This document shows, piece after piece, positions 7,705-16,969 of a DNA stretch of 64,000 nt (positions are counted from its first letter, which is position 1; each line of letters opens with the position of its first letter). Position numbers and translations under genes: made by a program. This DNA is from Prosthecobacter debontii. Its GTDB lineage: Bacteria; Verrucomicrobiota; Verrucomicrobiia; Verrucomicrobiales; Akkermansiaceae. The notes beneath the pieces were generated by a model that saw nothing but the letters and a program-made list of their open reading frames with translations, did not search any database and was not told the origin of the DNA. Location: NCBI GenBank assembly GCA_945870855.1, contig CAMBTP010000003.1, positions 45,839-109,838 on the forward strand, given 5' to 3'.

Positions 7705-9294
7705 ATGGAAAAACGGAAGGAATGGGTGAGAAACATCGCCATGCTCGCGCTGCTATGTGGCGTGGGTCTGATGTCCTATCTCGCAACCACGTTCACCATT
7801 TCCGAGGCTACAGAGAAAACGGTGAAGCCCGTACAAACCACAAAGCCGAGATTTTCCGCTCAGTATGATCCCGCACTGAAAACGAAAACCGGACAAAGGG
7901 AAGCTCGCAACCGCCTCGACACAGCCGCGATTAATGACGGCGCGCTCCCCAACCAGCGGGTGATTATTTTCAAAGATCAGGCTGCGCTCGAAGCATTTCT
8001 CGCGAAGCTCGGTAACGGCGTGAACCTGCTCGGCCGACTCGATAAACTCAACGCACTGCGCGTCGGCTTCGGCAACGAGGACGATCTACTCGGCTTGTTA
8101 GATGGCACTGAGGAAACGGGTATGATTTATCCGGTGAACATCCCGGAAATCAGCGCCGGTGCGCAAGCGGGCGCCGCTCCTCTCGGCAACGAGCTGCTTG
8201 ATTGGCTGGGTGTGGCGGGCGATAATTCACTTTGGGGAAAAGGCGTGAAAATCGCGATCCTAGATACCGGCATCGCCGATCACATCGCTTTTAAAAACGC
8301 CATCGAGCGCATCAACCTCGTCCCACTTCCCGCGAACTCCGCAGACATCAACGGCCACGGCACCTCCGTCGCATCACTCATTTTCAGCTCGAACCCGCTG
8401 GCCCCCGGGATCGCGCCGGGAGCGACTCCACTTTCCGTCCGGATCGCCGACGATAAAGGCAGCTCTAACAGTTTTCTGATCGCTCAAGGAATCATCGCAG
8501 CGGTGGATGCCGGGGCGCAGCTGATCAATATTTCACTCGGCGGTCACGGTAGTAGCAGCCTAGTAGAAAAGGCCCTCAGCTATGCGCAGCAGGCGGGTGT
8601 GGTCGTGGTCGCGGCGGCGGGCAACAGCGGCACGGAAGGTGTGATGCATCCCGCTGCAAGCCCCTCGGTGATTGCCGTCGGCGCGGTGGATGCGAAGAAC
8701 CAACCCATGGCTTTCTCCACGACCGGCAAGAAGGTCGCGGTGGCTGCGCCCGGTTATTCCGTCACCACCGCCTATCCGGGAAACATGGCTGCCTCCGTGT
8801 CCGGCACATCGTTTTCCTCTCCGATCGTCACCGGTGTGATCGCCGCGACGATGAGCCAAGGTGGCAGCAAAAACCTCAGCAGCACCGCCGCACTCAGCGC
8901 GATGAACTCAAACCTCAACGACATCGGTGTACCCGGCAGTGATTCCGCAACAGGAGCTGGCGTGCCCGATATGTGGCGGATCTTCAATGGCAAGACACCC
9001 GGCATCCACGACGCGGCCGTCACGTCGATCACCACCTCCGGCGGACAAGTGAAGGCACTCGTTCAGAATCTGGGCACCGAAACTTTGGTCAACGCGGGCG
9101 TGTCAGTCCGCATCAACGGGGTCACCACCAACGCGAACATCACCAACCTCGCACCCGGCGACACCCGAGTCATCAGCGTGCCCACCGGCGGCGCTGAAAA
9201 CTTGAACATCCAAGGCACCGTGAAACTCTCCGGCAGCCAGACCGACCTTCGCCCGTCGAATAATTCGATTTCCCAGACCAGCGCCGCTCCTTAG
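7705..9294 (+). CDS. Membrane-anchored or secreted subtilisin-like serine protease
   Basis: An S8-family peptidase of 529 residues. After a charged start comes one hydrophobic segment (NIAMLALLCGVGLMSYLATT) that acts as signal or anchor. A pro-region precedes the catalytic domain. The triad is visible: Asp187 in AILDTG, His218 in NGHGTSVASLI, Ser369 in SGTSFSSPIV. The C-terminal part (HDAAVTSITTSGGQVKALVQ, then NLGTETLVNAGVSVRINGV) looks like a CARDB-type beta-sandwich. The frame is open about 100 codons further upstream, but the segment lacks protein-like character; the ATG at 7705 immediately precedes the membrane segment. It stands alone between decayed sequence on both sides. Confidence 0.9.
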   Translation: MEKRKEWVRNIAMLALLCGVGLMSYLATTFTISEATEKTVKPVQTTKPRFSAQYDPALKTKTGQREARNRLDTAAINDGALPNQRVIIFKDQAALEAFLAKLGNGVNLLGRLDKLNALRVGFGNEDDLLGLLDGTEETGMIYPVNIPEISAGAQAGAAPLGNELLDWLGVAGDNSLWGKGVKIAILDTGIADHIAFKNAIERINLVPLPANSADINGHGTSVASLIFSSNPLAPGIAPGATPLSVRIADDKGSSNSFLIAQGIIAAVDAGAQLINISLGGHGSSSLVEKALSYAQQAGVVVVAAAGNSGTEGVMHPAASPSVIAVGAVDAKNQPMAFSTTGKKVAVAAPGYSVTTAYPGNMAASVSGTSFSSPIVTGVIAATMSQGGSKNLSSTAALSAMNSNLNDIGVPGSDSATGAGVPDMWRIFNGKTPGIHDAAVTSITTSGGQVKALVQNLGTETLVNAGVSVRINGVTTNANITNLAPGDTRVISVPTGGAENLNIQGTVKLSGSQTDLRPSNNSISQTSAAP

Positions 9295-9360
9295 CCTCCT
9301 TCTAGCAGCCTGCTTTACAGCACCCGCGTTTCACGAAGGGCAAAATACCCGCGCAAAGCC

Positions 9361-9594
9361 CTACAACCTGCATGATCTAGCAGGCAACGCCTGTTGCCGC
9401 GCCGCCTTGCTGAACTCCTCACGCTTCGATTCCCCTGCATAACGAAAAATACGAACCTGAAAGCCCTCTTCCCCGATGTCACTGTCGGCAATCGGTAAGT
9501 CCGCGCAGGAGAAGAATCCATCCTCGTCGCCTCGGGTGTTTTGGGGAGGTTCTGAAACTATTCCCGCCCGGATGATTATGTGTCTTGCCAGTTC
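9361..9594 (-). pseudogene. Coding-like minus-strand fragment without a start
   Basis: On the minus strand an open stretch of about 77 codons reads RHIIIRAGIVSEPPQNTR, GDEDGFFSCADLPIADSD and GEEGFQVRIFRYAGESKR before a TAG at 9361-9363. The amino-acid composition looks protein-like, yet the frame opens after a TGA and contains no ATG. It may be the C-terminal remnant of a lost gene. I do not recognise it. The rest of the 351-bp gap between the protease and the DUF2167 gene holds nothing else I can identify. Confidence 0.3.
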
Positions 9595-9645
9595 TCAGCT
9601 GGGATGAGAGATAATGTTGTCCCAATAGAGGCGGACATTTCAAAC

Positions 9646-10524
9646 ATGAAAAACATGACCCGCACATTGATATTCGGCACCGCGCTACTTCTGGCGCTGA
9701 CTTCGCCACTCCACTCACAGGAAGAGGAACTCAGTGCGGAGGACGCCGCCGCTCTCAAGTCCCATGAGGATTTCATGAACTCCCTTTCCTGGAAAACGGA
9801 AGGATCCGGCTCACTCGGATCGCGTGCCGACCTCGTCATTCCCGAGGGCTACCGTTTCCTTGGTTCAGGTGATTCCTCGAAGCTGATGGAGTATTACGGG
9901 AACCTCAGCAACGGCGCCGAACTGGGCTTCATCTCGCCGGATCACATGGAGTGGTTCGCGGTGTTCGAGTTCGATGATGTCGGCTACGTGAAGGACGACG
10001 AAAAAGACAAACTCGACGCGGACGAAATCCTCGATCAACTCAAAGAAGGCCAGAAGGCTGCCAACGAGGAACTGTCCCGGCTCGGACACTCCACCCTAAA
10101 CGTCCTTGGCTGGCACACCCCGCCGTTTTACAACAAGGAGACGAATAACCTCGAATGGGCGATCAGACTTTCCTCCAGCGACGGAAGCGAGATTCTCAAC
10201 TACAAGACCAAGCTGCTCGGTCGCCGGGGCGTGATGGATGTTGTGCTCGTATGCAGCGAAGAGCAACTCGCCAGCGTGATCCCCGAGTATCAGGGATTGC
10301 TCAATGGCTTCGCATACAAGAAGGAAGATAACTACGCCTCTTTCACAGATGGCGACAAGATCGCCGAATACGGCCTAGTCGGACTGATCGCCGGCGGAGG
10401 CCTTCTCGTGGCGGCAAAATCCGGCCTACTCGCCAAACTCTGGAAACCGATTGCCTTTGGCCTTGTAGCCATCGGTGTGTTCATCAAGCGCATCTTCAGG
10501 GGCAAAACCCCGGACAGCATCTGA
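9646..10524 (+). CDS. DUF2167 family membrane protein
   Basis: The 292-residue protein has a signal peptide (MKNMTRTLIFGTALLLALTS) and a DUF2167 body with the family patterns LGSRADLVIPEGYRFL, VLGWHTPPFYNKETNNLEWA, and YKTKLLGRRGVMDVVLV. Two hydrophobic segments close the protein (GLVGLIAGGGLLVAAKSG and PIAFGLVAIGVFIK), so it is inserted in the inner membrane with a large exported domain. Function of the family is unknown. The start at 9646 is chosen because the signal peptide begins there, with AGAGGCGG upstream. A zinc-ribbon membrane protein follows after 10 bp, so the two are probably co-transcribed. Confidence 0.88.
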   Translation: MKNMTRTLIFGTALLLALTSPLHSQEEELSAEDAAALKSHEDFMNSLSWKTEGSGSLGSRADLVIPEGYRFLGSGDSSKLMEYYGNLSNGAELGFISPDHMEWFAVFEFDDVGYVKDDEKDKLDADEILDQLKEGQKAANEELSRLGHSTLNVLGWHTPPFYNKETNNLEWAIRLSSSDGSEILNYKTKLLGRRGVMDVVLVCSEEQLASVIPEYQGLLNGFAYKKEDNYASFTDGDKIAEYGLVGLIAGGGLLVAAKSGLLAKLWKPIAFGLVAIGVFIKRIFRGKTPDSI

Positions 10525-10534
10525 CCTGCCGCAC

Positions 10535-11611
10535 ATGCCGGTATTCCTAGAGTTCCTTCTGATCGCCGCGCTGATCTACCTCTGGGAATCCGCGCTCTGG
10601 CTTCCGAAACGCGGCCATGCCCTGCGGCGGCGCTGGTTCGGGAAAAAGTGGCGTGTCATCCCCGCCACGCGCCTGCTCTCCACCCGAGAGCTGGGGGTGG
10701 TGCCGATGCTGCCGGTTCCTCCCGATTCCGGCCTCGCACCCTGCCCCGGCTTCCCGCTCGCAACCGATGATACGGGAGCCATTTTCATCGAAACCGCTGA
10801 CGGCGATTTTCGTAAAACCGACGCCCGCACCTGGGATCAGATCCGCTACGCAGCACCGCACCTGATCGCAGGAAACCTCAGCATACGCTGCCAGTCACCG
10901 GCCGCGATGGAACCCCTGCGCGAGGGGAAATCCCTCGGACTCGACTCCCAGTCTGCGATCCGCCGCTGCGCCGCTCTCGCCCTTTCCCCAGCCCGTGCGA
11001 AACGGGATCTGAAGCGCTGGCGCATCGTTTCCACTCCGCTGCGTCTCTACTGTCCGGCACTGACCCTCGGTTTCTTCGGAGGCATCCCCGCCGCCTACAT
11101 TTTCATCGGTTCGGCGTCCGCGCTCTATCTCGGGGCTTGGCTATGGTGCGTAATGCTCGCGATATCTCTCCATCTGTTTTGGATCGCGAAACATGCCTAT
11201 CCATCCTGCCGCAGCGAGATCCGCCAGAATGCGTTTCTTTCCCTGATCGTCCCTTTCCATGCGATGCGGGCATTGGAAATCACTTCTGTCCATGTCTTCG
11301 CCCGCACTCATCCGGCGGCCATCCTGTTCGCTTCGAACTCCACCGATCACCCTTGGCTCCACTCCTTCATACGCAACCTCCTTTACCCCAGACCCAACCA
11401 ACCCGGCGATGCCGCGCGTGCTACTACATTTCTGCCCGAGATCGAAACAATCCTCCAAAGGAAAAATATGAAGTCTGCGGATTTCGATGTCGCACCCAAG
11501 CAAGAGGACGACCCGGATGCCTCGTCGTATTGCCCGCGCTGCCACGGTATGTTCCTCAGAGGTAGGGGAACTTGTGGTGATTGTGGTGACATGCCGCTGA
11601 AACTGTTCTGA
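10535..11611 (+). CDS. Conserved membrane protein with C-terminal zinc ribbon
   Basis: The 358-residue protein starts with a membrane helix (MPVFLEFLLIAALIYLWESA), has two more hydrophobic helices near residues 190-235 (CPALTLGFFGGIPAAYIFIG and ALYLGAWLWCVMLAISLHLF), and ends with a CPRCHGMFLRGRGTCGDCG treble-cleft or ribbon that should bind one zinc ion. No enzymatic motif is seen. It follows the DUF2167 gene by 10 bp. Function is unknown. Confidence 0.7.
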   Translation: MPVFLEFLLIAALIYLWESALWLPKRGHALRRRWFGKKWRVIPATRLLSTRELGVVPMLPVPPDSGLAPCPGFPLATDDTGAIFIETADGDFRKTDARTWDQIRYAAPHLIAGNLSIRCQSPAAMEPLREGKSLGLDSQSAIRRCAALALSPARAKRDLKRWRIVSTPLRLYCPALTLGFFGGIPAAYIFIGSASALYLGAWLWCVMLAISLHLFWIAKHAYPSCRSEIRQNAFLSLIVPFHAMRALEITSVHVFARTHPAAILFASNSTDHPWLHSFIRNLLYPRPNQPGDAARATTFLPEIETILQRKNMKSADFDVAPKQEDDPDASSYCPRCHGMFLRGRGTCGDCGDMPLKLF

Positions 11612-11686
11612 GCTTAGCATACCTTTACCTCCACGGCTCCCGTCTTCGTGTTTGACCACAAACCCCCGCCTCAGCATTCTGCGCCT

Positions 11687-12571
11687 ATGACTTTGCTGAA
11701 GCCACTGGCCGTATGCCTGTTCGCCGTCTTTTCCATTTCCTCCTGCGGAGTAGATCCACCACCGCGCCCTGGTAACTATAATCAGGGCGGAAGACAGCCG
11801 ATTCCTACCAGTTCAATCCCTCGCACACCGCCGCCAGCCGTCGCTGCAGAGAGTGTCCTCGTCATGGATGCCGATAGCGGGCGGGTTTTTTACGCGAAAA
11901 ACGCCGACACCGTGCGCCCTGTTGCCTCCACGCAGAAAATCATCACCGCCCTCTGCGTGTTGGACGCAGGAAACATCGACAAGCCTGTAGTGATCACTGC
12001 CTACGACACCGCCTGTGAGCCTACGAAGCTTTACCTAAAACCAGGCGACAGCTACACCCGCCGCGAACTACTCAAGGTGCTGATGGTGAAAAGCGCGAAC
12101 GACGTCGCCCGGGCTCTGGCGCGCGATGTCGGCGGCAGCGTCGAGGGTTTTGCGGCGATCATGAACAACAAGTGCCAACAGCTTGGCATGCGCAATTCGA
12201 ACTTCGTGAACCCGCATGGCCTCACTGAGCCCGGCCAGTATTCCACCGCCCGCGACATGGCCATCGCCGCCCGCGTCGCTCACCGCAGTCCGCTGCTCCG
12301 CAGTTACACCTCCACAAAAACCTACACCTTCAAATTCAATGACGGCCGCACCCGCTTGATCGTGAACACTAATAAGCTCCTGAAGACGGTTCCATTCTGT
12401 GACGGCATGAAAACCGGCACCACCAACGCGTCAGGGCGCTGCCTGATTTCCAGCGGCAGCATCAACGGACGCTCGGTGATCTGCGTCGTCCTGAAGTCGA
12501 ATACTCCAAATATCTGGTCGGATTCGGAAAAACTTCTCCGCTGGTCACTCGAACGGCCCGCTGCGGAATGA
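11687..12571 (+). CDS. D-alanyl-D-alanine carboxypeptidase, S11 family lipoprotein
   Basis: A low-molecular-weight penicillin-binding protein of 294 residues that trims the terminal D-Ala of peptidoglycan stem peptides. The three active-site motifs are present: STQK (SxxK), SAN (SxN) and KTGT. The N-terminus FAVFSISSC reads as a lipobox, so it is probably a lipoprotein. A proline-rich linker (PPPRPGNYNQGG onward) separates the lipid anchor from the catalytic domain. The usual C-terminal beta domain of DacA/DacC is missing, so it is a compact form. Its stop overlaps the bioF start (ATGA at 12568-12571), hence they are coupled. Confidence 0.92.
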   Translation: MTLLKPLAVCLFAVFSISSCGVDPPPRPGNYNQGGRQPIPTSSIPRTPPPAVAAESVLVMDADSGRVFYAKNADTVRPVASTQKIITALCVLDAGNIDKPVVITAYDTACEPTKLYLKPGDSYTRRELLKVLMVKSANDVARALARDVGGSVEGFAAIMNNKCQQLGMRNSNFVNPHGLTEPGQYSTARDMAIAARVAHRSPLLRSYTSTKTYTFKFNDGRTRLIVNTNKLLKTVPFCDGMKTGTTNASGRCLISSGSINGRSVICVVLKSNTPNIWSDSEKLLRWSLERPAAE

Positions 12572-13689
12572 CTCCGCGCCAACAGCTCGAGGATCTTGCG
12601 GAGCGGAAACTTCTCCGCAGCCTCACGACCTTGCCCGCCACAGGTACGAGAGTCACCGTAGATGGACGTGAGCTGTGGAACTTCGCCTCCAACGATTACC
12701 TCGGCCTCGCCCATCACCCGGCGCTTACTGCGGCCTTTATCGACGGTATCGGGAAATACGGAACCGGCGCCACCGCATCGCGCCTCGTCACGGGAAGTAC
12801 CGCCCCACACCTCTTGTTGGAAGAAACCATCGCCACCGCGAAACGCACCGAGGCCGCCCTCACTTTCACCTCCGGCTACAACACCGCCCTCAGCGCGATT
12901 CCGGTCATCATCGGGACAGGTGATTTCGTCCTGTTAGACAGGCTTGCCCATGCCTGTCTCATCGATGCCGCACGCATGTCCGGTGCTACCCTCCGCGTCT
13001 TTCCCCACAACGATACCACAAAACTCGACGGTATTCTTTCCAAGCTCCGCGCCAAAAACTCGGCTGCCCGCATCCTCGTCGTCACCGAATCTATTTTCTC
13101 CATGGACGGCGATCTCTGCCCGCTCGCGGAAATCCTCAACGTCTGCGAAACGCACGAGGCACTACTTCTGTTAGATGAGGCACACGCCACCGGCATCCTT
13201 GGCCCGCACGGCATGGGTCTCGCGGAGCAACTCGGGCTCCAAGGAAAAATCCCTTTCCAAATGGGCACGCTTAGTAAGGCGGTGGGTCTCTCCGGCGGAT
13301 ACCTCGCCGCATCGCGGGACTGGATCGATCTCATCGCGAACCGCGCCCGCCCTTTCATCTACACCACCGCCCCGCCGCCTGCGCTCGCCCACGCCGCTCT
13401 CGCCGCTCTCGCGATCATCCGCTCCGACGAGGGAAAATTGCTGCGTGAAATGCTATTCCAAAACATTGCGATCCTTCGGAAAAACCATCCCAGCGCGATC
13501 ATTCCCCACATCCTCGGCGACAACGAAAGCACTCTCGCCACCTCCGCCGCCCTGCGGGAAAAAGGTTTCCTCGCGCCCGCCATCCGTTTCCCCACCGTCC
13601 CCCAAGGCACCGCCCGCCTGCGTATCACCGTTTCCTCTGGGCATCCTGCGGAAGCTGTCAAGGCGCTTACCGCAGCGCTGACGGGCTGA
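12568..13689 (+). CDS. bioF: 8-amino-7-oxononanoate synthase
   Basis: A PLP-dependent alpha-oxoamine synthase of 373 residues that condenses pimeloyl-ACP/CoA with L-alanine in the first dedicated step of biotin ring assembly. Seen motifs: NDYLGLAHHP, GTGATASRLVTGST, LLLDEAHATGILGPHG (the Asp that holds the PLP ring nitrogen) and GTLSKAVGLSGGYLA, whose Lys forms the Schiff base. The length matches the family. The ATG overlaps the preceding carboxypeptidase stop. Other biotin genes are not in the window. A related 2-amino-3-ketobutyrate CoA ligase is possible but less likely at this length and motif set. Confidence 0.88.
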   Translation: MTPRQQLEDLAERKLLRSLTTLPATGTRVTVDGRELWNFASNDYLGLAHHPALTAAFIDGIGKYGTGATASRLVTGSTAPHLLLEETIATAKRTEAALTFTSGYNTALSAIPVIIGTGDFVLLDRLAHACLIDAARMSGATLRVFPHNDTTKLDGILSKLRAKNSAARILVVTESIFSMDGDLCPLAEILNVCETHEALLLLDEAHATGILGPHGMGLAEQLGLQGKIPFQMGTLSKAVGLSGGYLAASRDWIDLIANRARPFIYTTAPPPALAHAALAALAIIRSDEGKLLREMLFQNIAILRKNHPSAIIPHILGDNESTLATSAALREKGFLAPAIRFPTVPQGTARLRITVSSGHPAEAVKALTAALTG

Positions 13690-13738
13690 GCACGCATCCG
13701 CTCTTGCGCTCCCGCTCCGTTTCCTGAAACCTTCACGT

Positions 13739-14746
13739 ATGGAATACGCTACCGAGTCCGAAGTCGCCGAAGCAGCGAAGCATCTCCGCTCCCTCAGCCA
13801 AGGCCTCAACCACGTGCTTTTCGGCCAAGAGGAAATCATCGAGCTGGTCATCACCGGCGTCCTCGCCCGTGGCCATATTCTTCTGGAGGGCTTGCCCGGT
13901 CTTGGCAAAACAGAACTCGTAAAAGGCCTCTCCAAGCTCCTGCGCCTGGAAAATAAACGCGTCCAGTTCACTCCCGATCTCCTCCCCGGTGATATTACGG
14001 GAAACCCCGTACTTCAGGAAGTCGATGGCCGCCGCGAGTTCGTGTTCCAGCCCGGGCCGCTGTTTGCGAACATCGTCCTCGCCGACGAGATCAACCGCGC
14101 CTCGCCAAAAACGCAATCGGCCCTGCTCGAAGCAATGCAAGAGCGCTGCGTGACCGTGCTGGGAAAAACCCACGAACTGCCGCTGCCATTCTTCGTCCTC
14201 GCCACGCAAAACCCCATCGAACTCGAGGGCACCTACCCACTGCCCGAGGCTCAGCTTGATCGCTTCCTTTTCAAGCTGGAGATCACCCGCAACAATGTGG
14301 AGACGCTCCAGCGCATCGTTTCCCAACGCGAGATCGGCACCGAGCCTGTCGTCGAGCCAATCATGACCGGCGAAACGCTCACCAGCCTGCTCGCCCTAGT
14401 CCGCCGCATCCACATGCCGGATGTCGTCGCAAATTACATCGCCCGCCTTGTCGATTCCACCCACCCCGGCCAATCCGACACCGCCGCGCTAATCCGCTTC
14501 GGAGCCAGCCCCCGCGCCGCCCTCGCCATGGCCTCCGCCGCGAAGGCCCGTGCCCTCCTCCACGAGCGCATGAACGCCTCTTTCGAGGACGTCAAAGCCA
14601 TCGCTCCCTCCGTGCTGCGCCACCGCATCGTGCTGGATTACAACGCACGCGTAGATGGTCACTCGCCGAACTCTGTCGTCGCAACCCTTCTCAAACAGGT
14701 GCCCTTCCAGGACTCCCCCACCCCGAAAACCCTCGTCCCCGCATAA
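13739..14746 (+). CDS. MoxR family AAA+ ATPase
   Basis: A 335-residue MoxR chaperone-like ATPase with Walker A GLPGLGKTELVKG, Walker B VLADEINRASPKTQSALLEAMQ, sensor ATQNPIELEGTYPLPEAQLDR and a lid domain with SPRAALAMASAAKA. MoxR proteins act with VWA or membrane partners to mature or regulate complexes. Here the next genes are a large membrane protein and an ABC transporter pair instead of the common DUF58 partner. It starts the run of co-directional genes to 19485. Confidence 0.93.
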   Translation: MEYATESEVAEAAKHLRSLSQGLNHVLFGQEEIIELVITGVLARGHILLEGLPGLGKTELVKGLSKLLRLENKRVQFTPDLLPGDITGNPVLQEVDGRREFVFQPGPLFANIVLADEINRASPKTQSALLEAMQERCVTVLGKTHELPLPFFVLATQNPIELEGTYPLPEAQLDRFLFKLEITRNNVETLQRIVSQREIGTEPVVEPIMTGETLTSLLALVRRIHMPDVVANYIARLVDSTHPGQSDTAALIRFGASPRAALAMASAAKARALLHERMNASFEDVKAIAPSVLRHRIVLDYNARVDGHSPNSVVATLLKQVPFQDSPTPKTLVPA

Positions 14747-14747
14747 T

Positions 14748-14796
14748 GTAGCTGCGGCGTCTCGCCGCAGGCCGTGCAAGCTGCGTCTCGCAGCGA
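14748..14796. repeat. Double hairpin intergenic repeat
   Basis: Two stems lie in the 65-bp gap after moxR. CTGCGGCG-TCT-CGCCGCAG (14752-14770) has an eight-base perfect stem. GCTGCG-TCT-CGCAGC, a few bases later, has a second perfect stem with the same TCT loop. There is no T-tract, so it is more like an interspersed hairpin repeat or RNA processing site than a terminator. Confidence 0.6.
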
Positions 14797-14811
14797 ATCC
14801 CAAATCCATTT

Positions 14812-16533
14812 ATGAGCCGCCTCCTCCTCGCTCTCCTCATTTTCCTCAGCACCCTTCACGCTCAGGAAACTCTCTTCCGCGTGGTCGCTGACACCAAGAC
14901 CGACACCCACATCGAGGCCACCGCCCTGTTCTCGAACCCCAGCCTCGGCGGCTACCACCCCGTCCGCATCACCATCTCGAACAACCAGAAAATCCCGCAC
15001 AAAGTCTTCCTCAATTTCAACAACACATCGGCCTACAGCCAGGGAATCAGCGCCTCCTCGAGTTTCTCATTCGAAGCCCCCCCGGGCGATGTGGTCGTGA
15101 GGGATATTCTCGTGCCCCTTACCGTCCAGAACGGAGACCACAATGCCCCCTCATTCAGCGTCCAGCTCAGTGGCTCGATGGGTAAAGCCCAAGGCTCCGC
15201 GAGTCCCATTTTCACCCCCACACTCGCCTGCGTCCTTCTCAGCGAGGCTCTTTACACCCCCAATGGCTCAGCACTCGACACCGAGTCCGCCTCGCGCGGC
15301 ACCTCCGGCTACGGTGGCATCAGAAATTTCTCCTCGAAATTCGATCCCAAACGCCTCCCCGATGACTGGCGCGCCTTCTCGGGGTTCGACACCATCATCC
15401 TCACCGAGACAGATTGGGCGGATGTCCCACCCGGCCCGCGCAACGCCATCAACTCATGGGTGCGCCTCGGCGGACAGCTAATCGTTTATGCCACCGGCAA
15501 TCCCACTCCTGCTTCCCTCGGGTTGCCCGAAGACTCGGGTTTCGGTGAAACTCTTATCGAATCTATCGCCTCCGATCTCCGCCTCAAAGCCGCAGACACC
15601 GTCAACCTCGCCTACAAGAAGCGCGCCATCAAACACCGCCTCGCGGCGATCAGCAACGATTTCAATTCCGTATGGCCGTTGCAGATAGCATTCGGGGAGA
15701 AATCATTTAATTACATCCTCTTCGTCGTCATACTACTCGCCTTCGGCATTGTCGTCGGTCCCGTGAACCTCTTCGTCTTCGCGAAATCCGGCCGCCGCCA
15801 CCGCCTTTTCATCACCACCCCGCTGATCTCCATAGGCACCTCGTTCATCCTCATCGCACTGATTATTTTCGAGGATGGATTCGGCGGAAATGGCACACGC
15901 ATTACATTGATGGAAGTCCGCCCGGACGGAAACCAGAACGCCGCCTTCATCCAGCAGGAGCAGTTTTCCCGCAGCGGCGTGATGACCTCAACCTCCTTCA
16001 CCGTGGAAACGCCGGCTCTCATCGCTCAAACCCCGCTCGCCATGAGCCGTTGGGCACGTTTCACCTCCGGCTTCCGCTCCTCGGGAACCTATGATCTCCA
16101 ACCCACATCCGGCGGTCTCTTCGCCAGCGGCGATTGGTTCCAGAGCCGCTCCGAGCAAGGCCAACTCGTCACCGCCGTGCTCCCCACCCGCGGCCGCATC
16201 GAGGCCACCAACGACCCCGCCACCATCGTCTCCACCTTCGATTTCTCCATCGAAATCCTCCTCTACCGCGACCCCTCCGGCCAATGGCACCGCGGTGAAA
16301 ATATAGGAAAAGGCAAGCCCACCAAGCTCACCCCCGTCGATCCCACCATGGTGCAGCCCATCCTCAACGACACCGCCAAACTCTTCACCGACCGCAACCA
16401 AGCCTTCCTCCGCCGCGTCGCCGACCGCAACGACGCATACATCGCCTTCGCCAAACAAGCGCCCGCCATCGAGACCCACCCCGGCATCAACTGGCAGTCC
16501 GACACAGTCATCACCGGCCCCATCGCCCGCTGA
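14812..16533 (+). CDS. Large exported membrane protein in MoxR/ABC operon
   Basis: The 573-residue protein has a signal peptide (MSRLLLALLIFLSTLHAQE), an exported beta-rich domain with an amidotransferase-like segment (FDTIILTETDWADVPPG then NSWVRLGGQLIVYATG), and two membrane helices near residues 300-355 (NYILFVVILLAFGIVVGPVN and PLISIGTSFILIALIIF). The C-terminal domain is again beta-rich. This arrangement resembles proteins that sit with MoxR and ABC-2 exporters in verrucomicrobial genomes, but I cannot name a defined function. The TGA stop is part of the 37-bp inverted repeat of the S23 element that follows. Confidence 0.7.
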   Translation: MSRLLLALLIFLSTLHAQETLFRVVADTKTDTHIEATALFSNPSLGGYHPVRITISNNQKIPHKVFLNFNNTSAYSQGISASSSFSFEAPPGDVVVRDILVPLTVQNGDHNAPSFSVQLSGSMGKAQGSASPIFTPTLACVLLSEALYTPNGSALDTESASRGTSGYGGIRNFSSKFDPKRLPDDWRAFSGFDTIILTETDWADVPPGPRNAINSWVRLGGQLIVYATGNPTPASLGLPEDSGFGETLIESIASDLRLKAADTVNLAYKKRAIKHRLAAISNDFNSVWPLQIAFGEKSFNYILFVVILLAFGIVVGPVNLFVFAKSGRRHRLFITTPLISIGTSFILIALIIFEDGFGGNGTRITLMEVRPDGNQNAAFIQQEQFSRSGVMTSTSFTVETPALIAQTPLAMSRWARFTSGFRSSGTYDLQPTSGGLFASGDWFQSRSEQGQLVTAVLPTRGRIEATNDPATIVSTFDFSIEILLYRDPSGQWHRGENIGKGKPTKLTPVDPTMVQPILNDTAKLFTDRNQAFLRRVADRNDAYIAFAKQAPAIETHPGINWQSDTVITGPIAR

Positions 16534-16567
16534 AAATTCAAAATTCAAAATTCAACTCTCAAGGAAG
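16531..16567 (+). repeat. Left 37-bp inverted repeat arm
   Basis: Reverse complement of 16961-16997 with no mismatch. It contains the stop codon of the upstream gene and AAGGAAG, which with AAGG at 16570-16573 serves as the ribosome-binding site of the S23 gene. Confidence 0.9.
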
Positions 16568-16573
16568 AAAAGG

Positions 16574-16969
16574 ATGTCGGCTCAACGGAACAAAGAGAAA
16601 CCATACGATCTGGAGGAGCGCACTTACGCCTTCGCACTCGAAGTCCGACATTTTCTCCGAAACACCAAGTGGGATCCAGTCTCTTGGTCTGATATCAAGC
16701 AGGTTCTCCGCTCCTCAGGCTCCGTTGCGGCGAATTATCTCGAAGCTCTCGAATCTCTCAGCCCAGACGATTACCTTTACCGTATCCGCATTTGCAAAAA
16801 AGAAGCACGCGAATCGGGACTCTGGCTTCAGCTTATAAGTGACAGCAACCCCATCGACGAATCGATCCACCGCTCCCTCGACGACCTGATTGGCGAAACC
16901 AGTGAACTCGTTAAAATCTTCTCATCCATAATCCGTAACAAAACCACGCAAAACCAACATCTTCCTTGA
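16574..16969 (+). CDS. Four helix bundle protein (S23 / IVS-encoded family)
   Basis: The 131-residue protein has the S23 family pattern: a first helix after YDLEERTYAFALEVRHFLR, then DIKQVLRSSGSVAANYLEA (the conserved R-S-G-S-V-A-N-E type helix turn), KKEARESGLWLQLIS, and a last helix SELVKIFSSIIRN. The family was first seen in 23S rRNA intervening sequences; Avd of diversity-generating retroelements has the same fold. It likely forms a pentamer and binds nucleic acid, but no variable repeat or reverse transcriptase lies nearby. The last residues and stop (CTT CCT TGA) lie inside the right inverted repeat. Confidence 0.88.
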   Translation: MSAQRNKEKPYDLEERTYAFALEVRHFLRNTKWDPVSWSDIKQVLRSSGSVAANYLEALESLSPDDYLYRIRICKKEARESGLWLQLISDSNPIDESIHRSLDDLIGETSELVKIFSSIIRNKTTQNQHLP